Shown piece by piece: positions 1-8,185 of a DNA stretch of 64,000 nt; position 1 is the first letter of the stretch; each line of letters opens with the position of its first letter. The stretch spans positions 1 to 64,000 of the forward strand of contig NZ_QLLT01000010.1 of the NCBI RefSeq assembly GCF_003259315.1, read 5' to 3'. Position numbers and translations under genes: made by a program. Source of the stretch: Kitasatospora sp. SolWspMP-SS2h. Lineage in GTDB: Bacteria > Actinomycetota > Actinomycetes > Streptomycetales > Streptomycetaceae. Under the pieces are notes generated by a model. The model had not been told where the DNA came from. It did no database searches and was given only the letters and a program-made list of their open reading frames with translations.

Positions 1-362
1 AGAACCTCTCCCCCGAGGGCGGCGACCGCCCCGACGGCCCGCTCGCCGACGCCATCACCGAGCACTTCGGCTCCTTCGAAGCGTTCAAGCAGCAGCTCAC
101 CACCGCCACCGTCGGCGTCCAGGGCTCCGGCTGGGGCATCCTCTCCTGGGAACCGCTCGGCAAGCGCCTGATCATCGAGCAGGTCTACGACCACCACGGC
201 AACGTCGGCCAGGGCACCACCCCCCTCCTCGCCTTCGACGCCTGGGAGCACGCCTACTACCTCCAGTACAAGAACGTCCGCCCCGACTACGTCACCCGCC
301 TCTGGGACGTCGTCAACTGGCAGGACGTCAGCACCCGCTACACCACAGCCACCCAGGCCTGA
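1..362 (+). CDS. Superoxide dismutase (Fe/Mn family), C-terminal part
   Basis: Partial gene entering from the left edge; the reading frame begins at base 3 and ends with TGA at 360-362, leaving about 119 residues. It matches the C-terminal domain of Fe/Mn superoxide dismutases, which convert superoxide to hydrogen peroxide and oxygen in the cytoplasm. Visible family marks are GSGWGILSW, then the [14 protein letters not shown] segment, whose Asp and His are two of the four metal ligands. The other two ligands lie in the missing N-terminal domain. Iron and manganese types cannot be told apart from this fragment. A strong hairpin follows 12 bases after the stop, so it probably ends its own transcript. 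Confidence 0.95.
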   Translation, partial: NLSPEGGDRPDGPLADAITEHFGSFEAFKQQLTTATVGVQGSGWGILSWEPLGKRLIIEQVYDHHGNVGQGTTPLLAFDAWEHAYYLQYKNVRPDYVTRLWDVVNWQDVSTRYTTATQA

Positions 363-374
363 CGCAGCACCACC

Positions 375-413
375 GCGGGTGCCGCCCCGGTCGCAAACCG
401 GGGCGGCACCCGC
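375..413. terminator. Hairpin terminator after superoxide dismutase
   Basis: A perfect 17-bp inverted repeat (375-391 with 397-413) around a 5-base loop CGCAA lies 12 bases after the dismutase stop. There is no clear T-tract, as is common for actinobacterial terminators. It also ends just before the deformylase ribosome binding site. Confidence 0.8.
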
Positions 414-438
414 TCCCCGCATCCCCGGAGGGACAGCC

Positions 439-1110
439 GTGACCAGCCCGCGCCCGACCCCGACCGACCGGCGGGTCCGGCTGCTCGGCACGCCCGTCGA
501 CGCCTGCCCCGCGCTCGTCCCCGAGGCCGGACGCGGCCGGGTGCGGCGGATCACCGAGGCCGGCGAGGAAGTGCTGCACCATCCCGGCCGACCGGTCGAG
601 GAGTTCGGCACACCCGAACTCGCCCGGCTGGTCGACGACATGTTCCGCACCACGTACGCGGCCCGCGGCGTCGGCCTGGCCGCCCACCAGATCGGCGTCG
701 CCCTGCGGGTGTTCGTCCACGACTGCCCCGATGACGACGGAGTCCGCCACGTCGGGCACCTCGCCGACCCCGTCCTGGACGAGGCGCCCGGTCCCCGGCG
801 CCGGACCGAGGCCGACGAGGGCCGCCTCTCCGTCCCGGGCCCCCGCCGCGCCCTCGCCCGCCCCGACCGCGCCACCGCCCGCGGCAGCGACCTGCACGGC
901 AACCCGCTCACCCCGACCGGCACCGGCTACTTCGCCCGCTGCCTCCAGCACGAGACCGACCACCTCGACGGCCTGCTGTACGTCGACCGCTTCGGCAAGC
1001 GCGAACGGCGCGCCGTCCTGGCCGAATCCGCCGAACGCCGCGAATCCGTCCTCGCCGCCCGCGCCGAGCGGGCCGCCGCACTCGACTCCTACGCCTTCGA
1101 AGCGGACTGA
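439..1110 (+). CDS. Peptide deformylase-family protein lacking the metal-binding Cys
   Basis: Peptide deformylases remove the N-formyl group from nascent proteins using a metal held by one Cys and two His. I chose the GTG at 439 because GGAGGG at 427-432 sits at good distance; an in-frame ATG at 379 lies inside the upstream hairpin. The product is 223 residues. Motif 1 (GVGLAAHQ, about 77-84) and motif 3 (QHETDH, with His171, Glu172, His175) are intact. Motif 2, normally EGCLS, reads EGRLS: the metal-ligand Cys is Arg129 (codon CGC at 823-825, one transition from TGC). The enzyme may be inactive, altered in metal use, or regulatory. The 3' end overlaps the convergent LacI-type gene by 22 bases. 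Confidence 0.85.
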   Translation: MTSPRPTPTDRRVRLLGTPVDACPALVPEAGRGRVRRITEAGEEVLHHPGRPVEEFGTPELARLVDDMFRTTYAARGVGLAAHQIGVALRVFVHDCPDDDGVRHVGHLADPVLDEAPGPRRRTEADEGRLSVPGPRRALARPDRATARGSDLHGNPLTPTGTGYFARCLQHETDHLDGLLYVDRFGKRERRAVLAESAERRESVLAARAERAAALDSYAFEAD

Positions 1111-2108
1111 CCCCCGCCCGCGGTGGAGGAGCGCTCGACGAGCCGCCAGTCGTGCCCGCGCACCGTGCCCGGCTCGGCGGTGCCCGCGAGCAGGTCGGCG
1201 AGCAGTTCCGCGCAGGCCCGGCCGTACTCCGCCGGACGCAGGTCCACCGCCGTGACCGGCGGGTCCGCCTCCCGCGCCGCCGCACCGTCCACGCAGGCGG
1301 CCACCAGCACCTGCTCCCCCACCCGCAGCCCGGCCGCCGTCGCGGCCGCCAGCACGCCGGTCACCGCGCCGTCGGGGGCACACACCACGGCGTCGGCCCG
1401 CCCCGGACCGGCCAGCAGCGGTGCGGCGGCGCGCCGCGCCTCGGCCGGGGTGGCGGCGAACGGCACCGTCCGGACCCGCACCGGGGTGCCGTGCCGACTC
1501 GACCACGCTTCGGCGGCGGCGCGCAGCGCGGCGGCCCAGTCGGACTCCGGCCCGGGAGCGAGCAGGGCGGGCCGGCGGGCGCCGCGTCCGGCCAGGTGGT
1601 CGAGGAGGGCGGACAGCGCGCCCGCGTTGTCGCACACCACCGAGCCGCTGGGTTCACTGCCCCGGCCGAGGTAGCGCTCGCCGGTGACCACGGGGACGCC
1701 CGCGCCGAGCAGGCGCGGCACCGCCTCGTCGCCGAGTTCGGGGTCGACCACCACCAGGCCGTCCACCTTGGCCGCCAGCCCGTCGGCCGCCCCGGGACCG
1801 GGGGCCAGCAGGACCAGGTCCCGGCCGTCCCGGCGGCAGCGCTCGACGGCGCCGAAGGCCAGCCGCAGGTAGTAGTCGAGCCGGGTGGCGGTGCGCGGCA
1901 GGTAGAGCCCGACCGCCCCGGTGCTGGCCCGCCGCAGGCTGCGCGCGGCGGGGTTGGGGCGGTAGCCGAGGTCGCGGGCGGCCGCCAGGACGCGCTCGCG
2001 GGTGGAGGCGGCGACCCGGCCGGAGCCCAGGAGCGCGTCGGAGGCGGTGCTCTTGGAGACCCCGGCGGCCCGGGCCACGTCGAGCAGGGTCACGGATCGG
2101 CTGGTCAC
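1089..2108 (-). CDS. LacI-family transcriptional regulator
   Basis: The N-terminus (VTLLDVARAAGVSKSTAS) is the LacI helix-turn-helix, followed by the hinge region and a periplasmic-binding-protein-like ligand domain, about 339 residues in all. It should repress by binding a palindrome and respond to a small ligand. I prefer GTG at 2108: TAGACT (forward 2116-2121) stands exactly seven bases upstream, the geometry of leaderless actinobacterial mRNAs; GTG at 2126 would add six residues but has no Shine-Dalgarno sequence. It is divergent from the amidase gene, with two perfect 16-bp palindromes between them, so the amidase is its probable target. The ligand is unknown; many LacI proteins sense sugars, but amidase context may suggest an amide or amine. 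Confidence 0.93.
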   Translation of the reverse strand: MTSRSVTLLDVARAAGVSKSTASDALLGSGRVAASTRERVLAAARDLGYRPNPAARSLRRASTGAVGLYLPRTATRLDYYLRLAFGAVERCRRDGRDLVLLAPGPGAADGLAAKVDGLVVVDPELGDEAVPRLLGAGVPVVTGERYLGRGSEPSGSVVCDNAGALSALLDHLAGRGARRPALLAPGPESDWAAALRAAAEAWSSRHGTPVRVRTVPFAATPAEARRAAAPLLAGPGRADAVVCAPDGAVTGVLAAATAAGLRVGEQVLVAACVDGAAAREADPPVTAVDLRPAEYGRACAELLADLLAGTAEPGTVRGHDWRLVERSSTAGGGQSASKA

Positions 2109-2148
2109 AGCCCGGAGTCTAGCCACCGGAGAGGATCGGGCCGGACTT

Positions 2149-2198
2149 GCCGGAACGTTCCGGCATCTCTAGGCTCGCGGTCGCCGGAACGTTCCGGC
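2149..2198. promoter_or_regulatory. Two perfect LacI-type operators
   Basis: The 16-base palindrome GCCGGAACGTTCCGGC occurs twice, at 2149-2164 and 2183-2198, with centres 34 bases apart (about three helical turns). A degenerate related site (GGAACGCGTCCG) lies near 2214-2225. The central CG symmetry and placement between a LacI-type gene and a divergent amidase gene fit LacI-family operators. Two sites in phase would allow cooperative binding or a small loop. Confidence 0.85.
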
Positions 2199-2256
2199 AC
2201 CGCTCGGACGGCCGGAACGCGTCCGCTGCCCCGCCCGTACCCTCCTGGAGACCCGC

Positions 2257-3993
2257 ATGACAGGCGCGTTCGACGTCGTCGAGACCGGTATCGCGGATTT
2301 GCGCGCGGCGCTGGAGCAGGGCAGGACCACTGCGGTCGCCCTGCTCGACGCCTACCTCGCCCGGATCGACGCCTACGACCGTCCCGGCACCGCCACCGCG
2401 CTCAACGCCATGGTGGTGATGAACCCGCGCGCCCGCGACGAGGCCGCCGCCTCCGACGCGCGCCGCGCCCGCGGCGAGAGCCTCGGCCCGCTGGACGGCA
2501 TCCCCTACACCGCGAAGAACAGCTACCTGGCCGAGGGGCTGACGGCCGCGGCCGGCTCGCCCGCGTTCGAGCACCTCGTCGCCCGGCACGACGCGTTCGC
2601 GATCGAGCGGCTGCGCGCGGGCGGCGCCGTCCTGATCGGCCTGACCAACATGCCGCCGATGGCCAACGGCGGCATGCAGCGCGGCCTGTACGGCCGCGCC
2701 GAGAGCCCGTACAGCGCCCACTGGCTGACCAGCGCGTACGGCTCCGGCTCCTCCAACGGCTCCGGCACCGCGACGGCGGCCTCGTTCGGCGCGTTCGGCC
2801 TCGGCGAGGAGACCTGGTCCTCCGGCCGGGCACCCGCCTCGAACAACGCGCTGTGCGCCTACACGCCCAGCCGCGGCGTCATCTCGGTGCGCGGCAACTG
2901 GCCGCTCGTCCCCACCATGGACGTCGTCGTCCCGCACACCCGCACCATGGCCGACCTGCTCGAACTGCTGGACGTCATCGTGGCCGACGACCCGGACACC
3001 CGCGGCGACCTGTGGCGCGCGCAGCCGTGGATCCCGCTGCCCGCGGCCTCGCAGGTGCGGCCCGCCTCCTACCCGGCACTCGCCCCCGCCGACGCGGCGG
3101 CGGCCCGCGCCGCGCTCGCCGGCCGGCGCGTCGGCGTGCCCCGGATGTACGTCAACGCCGACCCGGACGCCGGGACCAACCCCGGGGGCGGCATCGGCGG
3201 CCCCACCGGACGGCGGATCGACACCCGCCCCTCGGTGATCACCCTCTGGGAGGCCGCCCGGCGCGACCTGGAGGCCGCCGGCGCCGAGGTCGTCGAGGTC
3301 GACTTCCCGGTCGTCACCAACTACGAGTCCGACCGCCCCGGCGCGCCCTCCGTGTCCACCCGCGGCCTGGTCGGCCCCGACTTCCTCGCCGTCGAGATCG
3401 AGGACCTCTCCGCCTGGGCCTGGGACGACTTCCTGCGCGCCAACGGCGACCCGGCGCTCGCCACCCTCGCCGACGTGGACGGCGCCCTGATCTGGCCCGA
3501 GCAGCCCGGCACGCTCCCCGACCGCTACACCGGCTTCGCCGACCGCATCGGCGACTACCCGCGCTTCGTGCGCGAGCGCCCGTACGCCTCCCTCACCGAC
3601 CTGCCGCACCTGGAGCAGGGACTGCGCGGCCTGGAGGAGACCCGCCGGACCGACCTGGAGCAGTGGATGGACGAACTCGGCCTGGACGCCGTGGTCTTCC
3701 CGGCGGTCGCGGACGTCGCCCCCGCCGACATGGACGTCTCCGTCGAGTCCGCCGACCTGGGCTGGCGCAACGGCGTCTGGGTCGCCAACGGCAACCTGGT
3801 GCCCCGCCACCTCGGCATCCCCACCGTGACCGTGCCGATGGGCACCATGGCGGACACCGGCATGCCGGTGGGCCTCACCTTCGCCGGCCGGGCCCACGAC
3901 GACAACGCGCTGCTCGCCCTCGGTGCCGCCTTCGAGGCCACCGGCCACCGGCGCACCGAACCGCCGCGCACCCCGCGGCTGCCGTCGCACTGA
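2257..3993 (+). CDS. Amidase (amidase signature family)
   Basis: A 578-residue amidase-signature protein, which hydrolyses a carboxamide using a Ser-cisSer-Lys triad. The Lys is in PYTAKNSY (near residue 88), the glycine/serine-rich loop is GSGSSNGSGT (near 167-176), and the nucleophile segment is GEETWSSGR, a variant of the usual GTDTGGSIR. Length is slightly above the family norm of 450-550. The ATG has GGAG eight bases upstream. There is no clear signal peptide, so it is probably cytoplasmic. Control is likely by the divergent LacI protein through the two palindromes upstream. The substrate cannot be read from sequence. Confidence 0.9.
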   Translation: MTGAFDVVETGIADLRAALEQGRTTAVALLDAYLARIDAYDRPGTATALNAMVVMNPRARDEAAASDARRARGESLGPLDGIPYTAKNSYLAEGLTAAAGSPAFEHLVARHDAFAIERLRAGGAVLIGLTNMPPMANGGMQRGLYGRAESPYSAHWLTSAYGSGSSNGSGTATAASFGAFGLGEETWSSGRAPASNNALCAYTPSRGVISVRGNWPLVPTMDVVVPHTRTMADLLELLDVIVADDPDTRGDLWRAQPWIPLPAASQVRPASYPALAPADAAAARAALAGRRVGVPRMYVNADPDAGTNPGGGIGGPTGRRIDTRPSVITLWEAARRDLEAAGAEVVEVDFPVVTNYESDRPGAPSVSTRGLVGPDFLAVEIEDLSAWAWDDFLRANGDPALATLADVDGALIWPEQPGTLPDRYTGFADRIGDYPRFVRERPYASLTDLPHLEQGLRGLEETRRTDLEQWMDELGLDAVVFPAVADVAPADMDVSVESADLGWRNGVWVANGNLVPRHLGIPTVTVPMGTMADTGMPVGLTFAGRAHDDNALLALGAAFEATGHRRTEPPRTPRLPSH

Positions 3994-4019
3994 GGCGGTG
4001 GGGCGGTCGGGGCCGGCGC

Positions 4020-4055
4020 GCGGGTGGGGGGCGGCGGGAACCGCTCCCCACCCGC
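4020..4055. terminator. Bidirectional hairpin terminator
   Basis: Inverted repeat 4020-4034 with 4041-4055 (15 pairs including one G-U, loop CGGGAA) between the convergent amidase and YcnI-like genes. Confidence 0.75.
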
Positions 4056-4069
4056 ACACCGCCGTGGGA

Positions 4070-4816
4070 TCAGGCGGACGGGCGGCGGCGCAGTCCGAGG
4101 ACGCCCAGGGCCGCGCCGACCACGCCGACGACGAGGCCGATCACGCCGAGGGTCCGGGCGGTGGGGTCGTCGTCCGAGGGCTCCGCCGCCGCGGCGGCGA
4201 CGGGGGCGGCCGGGGAGGCGGTCATGCCGTGGGCGTCGGCGCTGGTGCCCGCGTCCGCCTTGGTCAGGGCCAACGTCGGCGCCGGGTGCTGGGGTTCGGC
4301 CTGGCCGTCCTTGCTCTCCTCGATCCAGCGGACCACGGTGCCGTCGTCGTAGGTCTGCAGCGCCTTGAAGACCAGCCTGTCGGTGTCGGTGGGCAGCGGG
4401 CCGAGCGAGACCTTGAAGTCCTGGAACTGGCCGGGCCCGATCTTGCCGGTGGCGTCGGCGGTCCAGGTGATCTTCGTGACGGCCTCGGTGATCTCATCGC
4501 CGTCGTCCGTCTTCAGCGGCGTCGCCAGCTTGGACTTCTCGGCGGTGGCGGTCCACCCGGGCACGGGCTGGATCGACACCGACGCCACCGGGTGGTCGGT
4601 GGGCAGGTTGACCTCCAACCGAGTGGTGGAGGCGGTGTCACTCTCGTCCGGCACCCGGAACGCGACGGCGGTCCAGGCGCCCTGCGTGGCGGTGCCGGGC
4701 TGCACGGTGACGTGCGCGAACGCCGGAACGGCAGCGGCGAGCACCGCGGAAGCGGCCAGCGCGACGGCGGTGGAGGCTCGGCGGACAGAGGCTCGGCGGA
4801 CAGTGGAAGTACGCAT
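4070..4816 (-). CDS. YcnI/DUF1775-family secreted, membrane-anchored protein
   Basis: A 248-residue protein with a signal peptide (Arg-rich start, hydrophobic core, cleavage near AFA/HVTV), a YcnI/DUF1775 beta-domain, a Ala/Pro-rich spacer and a C-terminal membrane helix (LGVIGLVVGVVGAALGVLGL) followed by RRR. Mature YcnI proteins begin with a His that is a copper ligand in characterised members; here the predicted mature end is His-Val-Thr-Val, consistent with that. ATG at 4816 has GGAGGGG at good distance, whereas the open frame runs further upstream without a signal. Likely anchored to the outer face of the membrane and involved in copper handling. A small membrane protein gene lies upstream on the same strand. 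Confidence 0.88.
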   Translation of the reverse strand: MRTSTVRRASVRRASTAVALAASAVLAAAVPAFAHVTVQPGTATQGAWTAVAFRVPDESDTASTTRLEVNLPTDHPVASVSIQPVPGWTATAEKSKLATPLKTDDGDEITEAVTKITWTADATGKIGPGQFQDFKVSLGPLPTDTDRLVFKALQTYDDGTVVRWIEESKDGQAEPQHPAPTLALTKADAGTSADAHGMTASPAAPVAAAAAEPSDDDPTARTLGVIGLVVGVVGAALGVLGLRRRPSA

Positions 4817-4959
4817 GCGGAGATCCCCTCCTGGGGAAGCGGCAACGGCGTCGGTGGAGACGGAACGGGGTACGCGGCCTGCGGCCGACCGGGCCGGAAC
4901 GGACCGGACCGGACCGGTGTCGGGAGCGACGCGCGACCCACCCCGGACTCCGCCGGGCG

Positions 4960-5607
4960 CTACGACCGCGCGCACCCCGCCACGGGCGGACCGCGCCGCA
5001 CCACCGCGTAACCGATCAGCAGGACCCCCAGCCGACGGCCGTACCGGGGCACCGGACAGGCCGCCGCCGACGGCCGGCGGACCGGCCCTCGGACGAGCAC
5101 GGCCAGCAGGGCCGCGAACTGCCGCATCCGACGGCGCACCGTCGCCCGCACCCGGCGGGCCAGCCCGAGCAGCCGCCACAACGCCGCCTCGACCCGGTGC
5201 AGCAGCACCCCGACCGCGAGCGCCGCGAGCACGTGCGCGAGCAGCATGCCGCCCGACAGGCGCGCGTGGTCGAGGTGATCGGCCGTCACCCCGACCGGCG
5301 GTGCCGCGCCGACCGGCGGCGCGGGCCGCACCGCGGCGAGCACGAGGAGCAGGTGCAACAGGACCTGGCCCAGCACGCTCGCCCCGACGATCGCCACCGG
5401 ACCGCGCCTGCGGCCCGCAGCGACCCAGGCACCGGAGAACAGGAACAGCCACCCCGCCCCGATCGCCGCCCACCCGCTGCTCCCGCAGGCGGCGGCGTGC
5501 CCCGCCGAACCGAGCACCGCGCTCGCCCCCGCGAACGCCGCCGCACGCACCAGCCGCACGTCCGGGGCGGCCGTGCGCGGTTCACCGGAGCGGGAGGGCG
5601 CGGGCAT
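4960..5607 (-). CDS. Conserved actinobacterial integral membrane protein
   Basis: 215 residues with about four hydrophobic segments (near 18-36, 44-63, 70-92 and 112-135) and a long Arg-rich C-terminal tail. A His-containing stretch (HLDHARLSGGMLLAH) precedes the fourth helix. I recognise the general look of streptomycete membrane proteins placed beside ycnI but know no assigned function. It lies 143 bases upstream of the YcnI-like gene on the same strand, so shared transcription is possible, and a role in copper or redox homeostasis is only inferred from that. Confidence 0.7.
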   Translation of the reverse strand: MPAPSRSGEPRTAAPDVRLVRAAAFAGASAVLGSAGHAAACGSSGWAAIGAGWLFLFSGAWVAAGRRRGPVAIVGASVLGQVLLHLLLVLAAVRPAPPVGAAPPVGVTADHLDHARLSGGMLLAHVLAALAVGVLLHRVEAALWRLLGLARRVRATVRRRMRQFAALLAVLVRGPVRRPSAAACPVPRYGRRLGVLLIGYAVVRRGPPVAGCARS

Positions 5608-6046
5608 GGCGGCCCCATTCTGGCAGGTCCCCCGACGTCCGGGCCAGGACGCGTCCTCAACGGCCTCCGACGGCCGGATGCCGGGCTTCAGAGCCCGGGG
5701 CGATCTCGCTCACGCCCCGCTCAAGCACATGCGCCTGGGCGCGCTCCCTGCTTGGGAGATCCCTTGCTGTTGCGGTCCGGGGCCCGTGTTCCGGACCCGT
5801 GCTGACCGACTGCCGCGCCCAACCGGCCACCGCAGCGGCCCGGTTGCGCTTGTGGCCCCGGCCCGGTCGGCCACGTCACGCTGCCGTGCGCGCGACCTGG
5901 AGCACTGCCGCTCTCCTTCCCCGGCCGGTACCGTCCTCGGCCGGGGGCTCGTACCCGCGGTGCGACAGGCGATCGGGGCCGGTGGCGCAAAGGGTGCCCC
6001 GGCCTGCGGGGATTCATCGCGGGGCGCGAGGTGGCCGGTGCCCGGG
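5608..6046. other. Intergenic stretch, no gene recognised
   Basis: No open frame here has convincing actinobacterial codon bias or homology. It contains the 5' side of the membrane protein gene at 5607, the 3' side of the gene ending at 6047, and a small perfect hairpin at 5681-5698 (CCGGGCT, loop TCAG, AGCCCGG). Confidence 0.5.
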
Positions 6047-8173
6047 TCAGGGGTGGCGGTGGGACAGTGCGCCGAGCAGGTCGCGCGGGCCGGCGTCGGG
6101 CATGTAGGCCCGCGTCAAGGCGATACCGATGCGCGGCAGATCGGCCTCGTCGCGGTAGACCAGGTACATCGGGTCGTAGCGCGGCTGGAACTTGGCCTTG
6201 AAGGCGTGCAGCGAGCGGAAGCCGTAGTACGGCTCCAGCTGGGCACCCAGCTGGTCCAGGACCCGTTCCAGGCCGGTCGGCCGCCGCTCCGGCCCGCCGC
6301 GTACCAGCGGCGCGCCGGACAGCGACGCGAACCGCGCCCCGCGTTCCTGGAAGGCCAGGCAGCCGGAGGCGATCAGGAACTCCACCACCGGGCGGAAGCC
6401 CCCCTGGCGGCGGTGCATCACGTCCAGCGTCCAACCACGCACCTGGGAGTCACCGCCGTAGACGGGCATCCAGGACGTGACGCCCTGGAGGACCCCGTCC
6501 CCGTCCTCGGCGAGACCGACCAGCACCCGGGGGTCCATCGCCTCCTCGACGCCGCCCAGGGTGAACCCCATCTCCGGCAGCCCCATGTCGCCGACCCACT
6601 GCTCGGACAGGGCCCGCACCTGCCAGATCACCGACCGCGGCTCGTCGGCCAGGGTCACCAACCGGTGGGCCACGCCCTCCTTCTTCGCCCGATTCAGCGC
6701 GGTGCGCACGTCCTGCCAGGGTTTGCCGCGGAACGCCAGCTGCTCCAGGTCGATCACGGTGTCCTCGGCGACCTGGACGCCACGCCAACCCAAGGGCTGC
6801 GCGGCCAGGGCGACCTGCTCGGTGGCGGAGAAGAAGCAGGGGATCAGGCCCGAGTCGTCGCAGAACTCGGCGAACTCCGCGACCGCCCGCGCACGCTCGT
6901 CCGAGGCGCCCACCGGGTCGCCCAGCGCCACCGCCACCCCGGCGTGCGGCCGGTAGGCGACGTAGCACTGCCCGGAGCTCGCGTGGAAGTAGGAGTTGTC
7001 CGGCCAGGTCGTCATCCACGAGAGGTTCCCCCCGCCGTACCGCTGCAGCAGCGACACCGCGTCGTCCCGCTGGTCCTGGGCCGACCGGCGCTGTTCCGCC
7101 GCGGCGGCGGCCCGGTGCCGCAGCGGGCGCGAGGGGACCTGGAAGGCGTCACGGGCCCTGGTCAGCAGGACGAGTTCCGCCACCCAGGCCAGCGCCGTGG
7201 GAATGACGGCCGCCCCACTGACCTCGGCCTGCTCATCACCGAGGATCTCGACGAGCACGAGCAGGACCGCGAACAGCAGGCCCAGGACCACGTACCCGGA
7301 GGCGATCAGCCGGGTCCACCACCAGGCCCGCCGGCGTCCCCGCCGCAGTCCGTTGATCAGCGGGGCGATGACGGCCAGGCCGATGACGAGCTCCCAGACC
7401 GGCATCGAGAGGCCGTAGGTGGAGCCCAGCGGCCCCTCGCCCGGCACCAGCCAGACCATGACCGGCACGGCCGCGATGAACACCAGCCACGCCACCGCCA
7501 GCAGCCGCCATTCACGCCTGCTCAACCGGCCCGAGGGCGGCACCCGGCCCGGTACGCGGATCCACCGGCCGGCGAGCAGTCCCGCCGCCACGGCGACGGT
7601 GTGCTCCAGGTCGGCGATCTGCCCCACGAACAGCAGCGACACCAGCACGTATGCCATCAGGCCCAGCCGCAGCCGCAGCCGCCACGGGGAGCGGAGCGTG
7701 GCCGAGGCCATCGTGCCGATCAGCAGCATCCCGGCCGAGAACCCGGTGTCCAGCTGGTGCGACAGGCCCACCGCCCAGTCCCAGCCCGTGGTGCGCAGCA
7801 CCAGCAGCAGCAGAGCGGTCAGCAGGACCGCGAACACCTGCCCGCCCCACGTCAACGCGGCCGCCCAGCGCCACCCCATCCGGGACTCCGCGAAGCCCAC
7901 CAGCAGCACGAACCCGAACAGGATCGCCGCGTAGTCACCCGGCCGCCCGCCCAGCAGCGCCCCGGTGACCACGGTCCACCACCGCCCCGCCTCGAACGAA
8001 GGCAGTCCGTAGGCGGCGTCGGGGTACCAGGAGGCGTCCTGGACCGGGGACCACAGTCCGCCCACGGCCAACCCCAGCGCCAGGACGAACAGTGCCGTCC
8101 CGACGGTGAACGGCAGCCGCAGCACCGCCCCCAGGACCCGGGGGCCCGTCGCTCTCCGCTCTTCGCCGGCCAT
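6047..8173 (-). CDS. Rhomboid-like membrane domain fused to DUF2156 (MprF-like) acyl-transferase domain
   Basis: 708 residues. The N-terminal half (about 15-330) has some nine or ten hydrophobic segments arranged like a rhomboid-type membrane module (WWTVVTGALL, then HTVAVAAGLLAG), without a convincing Ser-His catalytic pair that I can place. The C-terminal half (about 380-690) is a DUF2156 domain, the GNAT-fold part of phosphatidylglycerol lysyltransferase MprF, which transfers an aminoacyl group from tRNA to a lipid. Motifs include GDPVG, FRGKPWQDVRTALNRAKKEG and GGFRPVVEFLIA. It probably modifies a membrane lipid, but the donor and acceptor are unknown. It starts 12 bases after the stop of the upstream membrane-protein gene, so the two form an operon. 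Confidence 0.85.
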   Translation of the reverse strand: MAGEERRATGPRVLGAVLRLPFTVGTALFVLALGLAVGGLWSPVQDASWYPDAAYGLPSFEAGRWWTVVTGALLGGRPGDYAAILFGFVLLVGFAESRMGWRWAAALTWGGQVFAVLLTALLLLVLRTTGWDWAVGLSHQLDTGFSAGMLLIGTMASATLRSPWRLRLRLGLMAYVLVSLLFVGQIADLEHTVAVAAGLLAGRWIRVPGRVPPSGRLSRREWRLLAVAWLVFIAAVPVMVWLVPGEGPLGSTYGLSMPVWELVIGLAVIAPLINGLRRGRRRAWWWTRLIASGYVVLGLLFAVLLVLVEILGDEQAEVSGAAVIPTALAWVAELVLLTRARDAFQVPSRPLRHRAAAAAEQRRSAQDQRDDAVSLLQRYGGGNLSWMTTWPDNSYFHASSGQCYVAYRPHAGVAVALGDPVGASDERARAVAEFAEFCDDSGLIPCFFSATEQVALAAQPLGWRGVQVAEDTVIDLEQLAFRGKPWQDVRTALNRAKKEGVAHRLVTLADEPRSVIWQVRALSEQWVGDMGLPEMGFTLGGVEEAMDPRVLVGLAEDGDGVLQGVTSWMPVYGGDSQVRGWTLDVMHRRQGGFRPVVEFLIASGCLAFQERGARFASLSGAPLVRGGPERRPTGLERVLDQLGAQLEPYYGFRSLHAFKAKFQPRYDPMYLVYRDEADLPRIGIALTRAYMPDAGPRDLLGALSHRHP

Positions 8174-8185
8174 GCCCGACCTCCG

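Noticed and set aside
379..438. ATG at 379 as start of the deformylase
   Set aside because: It lies within the dismutase terminator hairpin and has no ribosome site; GTG at 439 has a clear one.
2109..2126. GTG at 2126 as the LacI start
   Set aside because: The -10 element TAGACT would then lie inside the gene; GTG at 2108 gives a consistent leaderless start and a normal N-terminus.
328..4352. Very long open frames on the strands opposite or offset to real genes (some over 1000 codons)
   Set aside because: Typical of GC-rich DNA: they are Arg/Pro/Ala/Gly-rich, lack motifs and start sites, and lie across genes with clear domain matches.
5681..5698. Small hairpin as a terminator or RNA gene
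   Set aside because: Only seven pairs, not adjacent to a stop codon, no supporting context.
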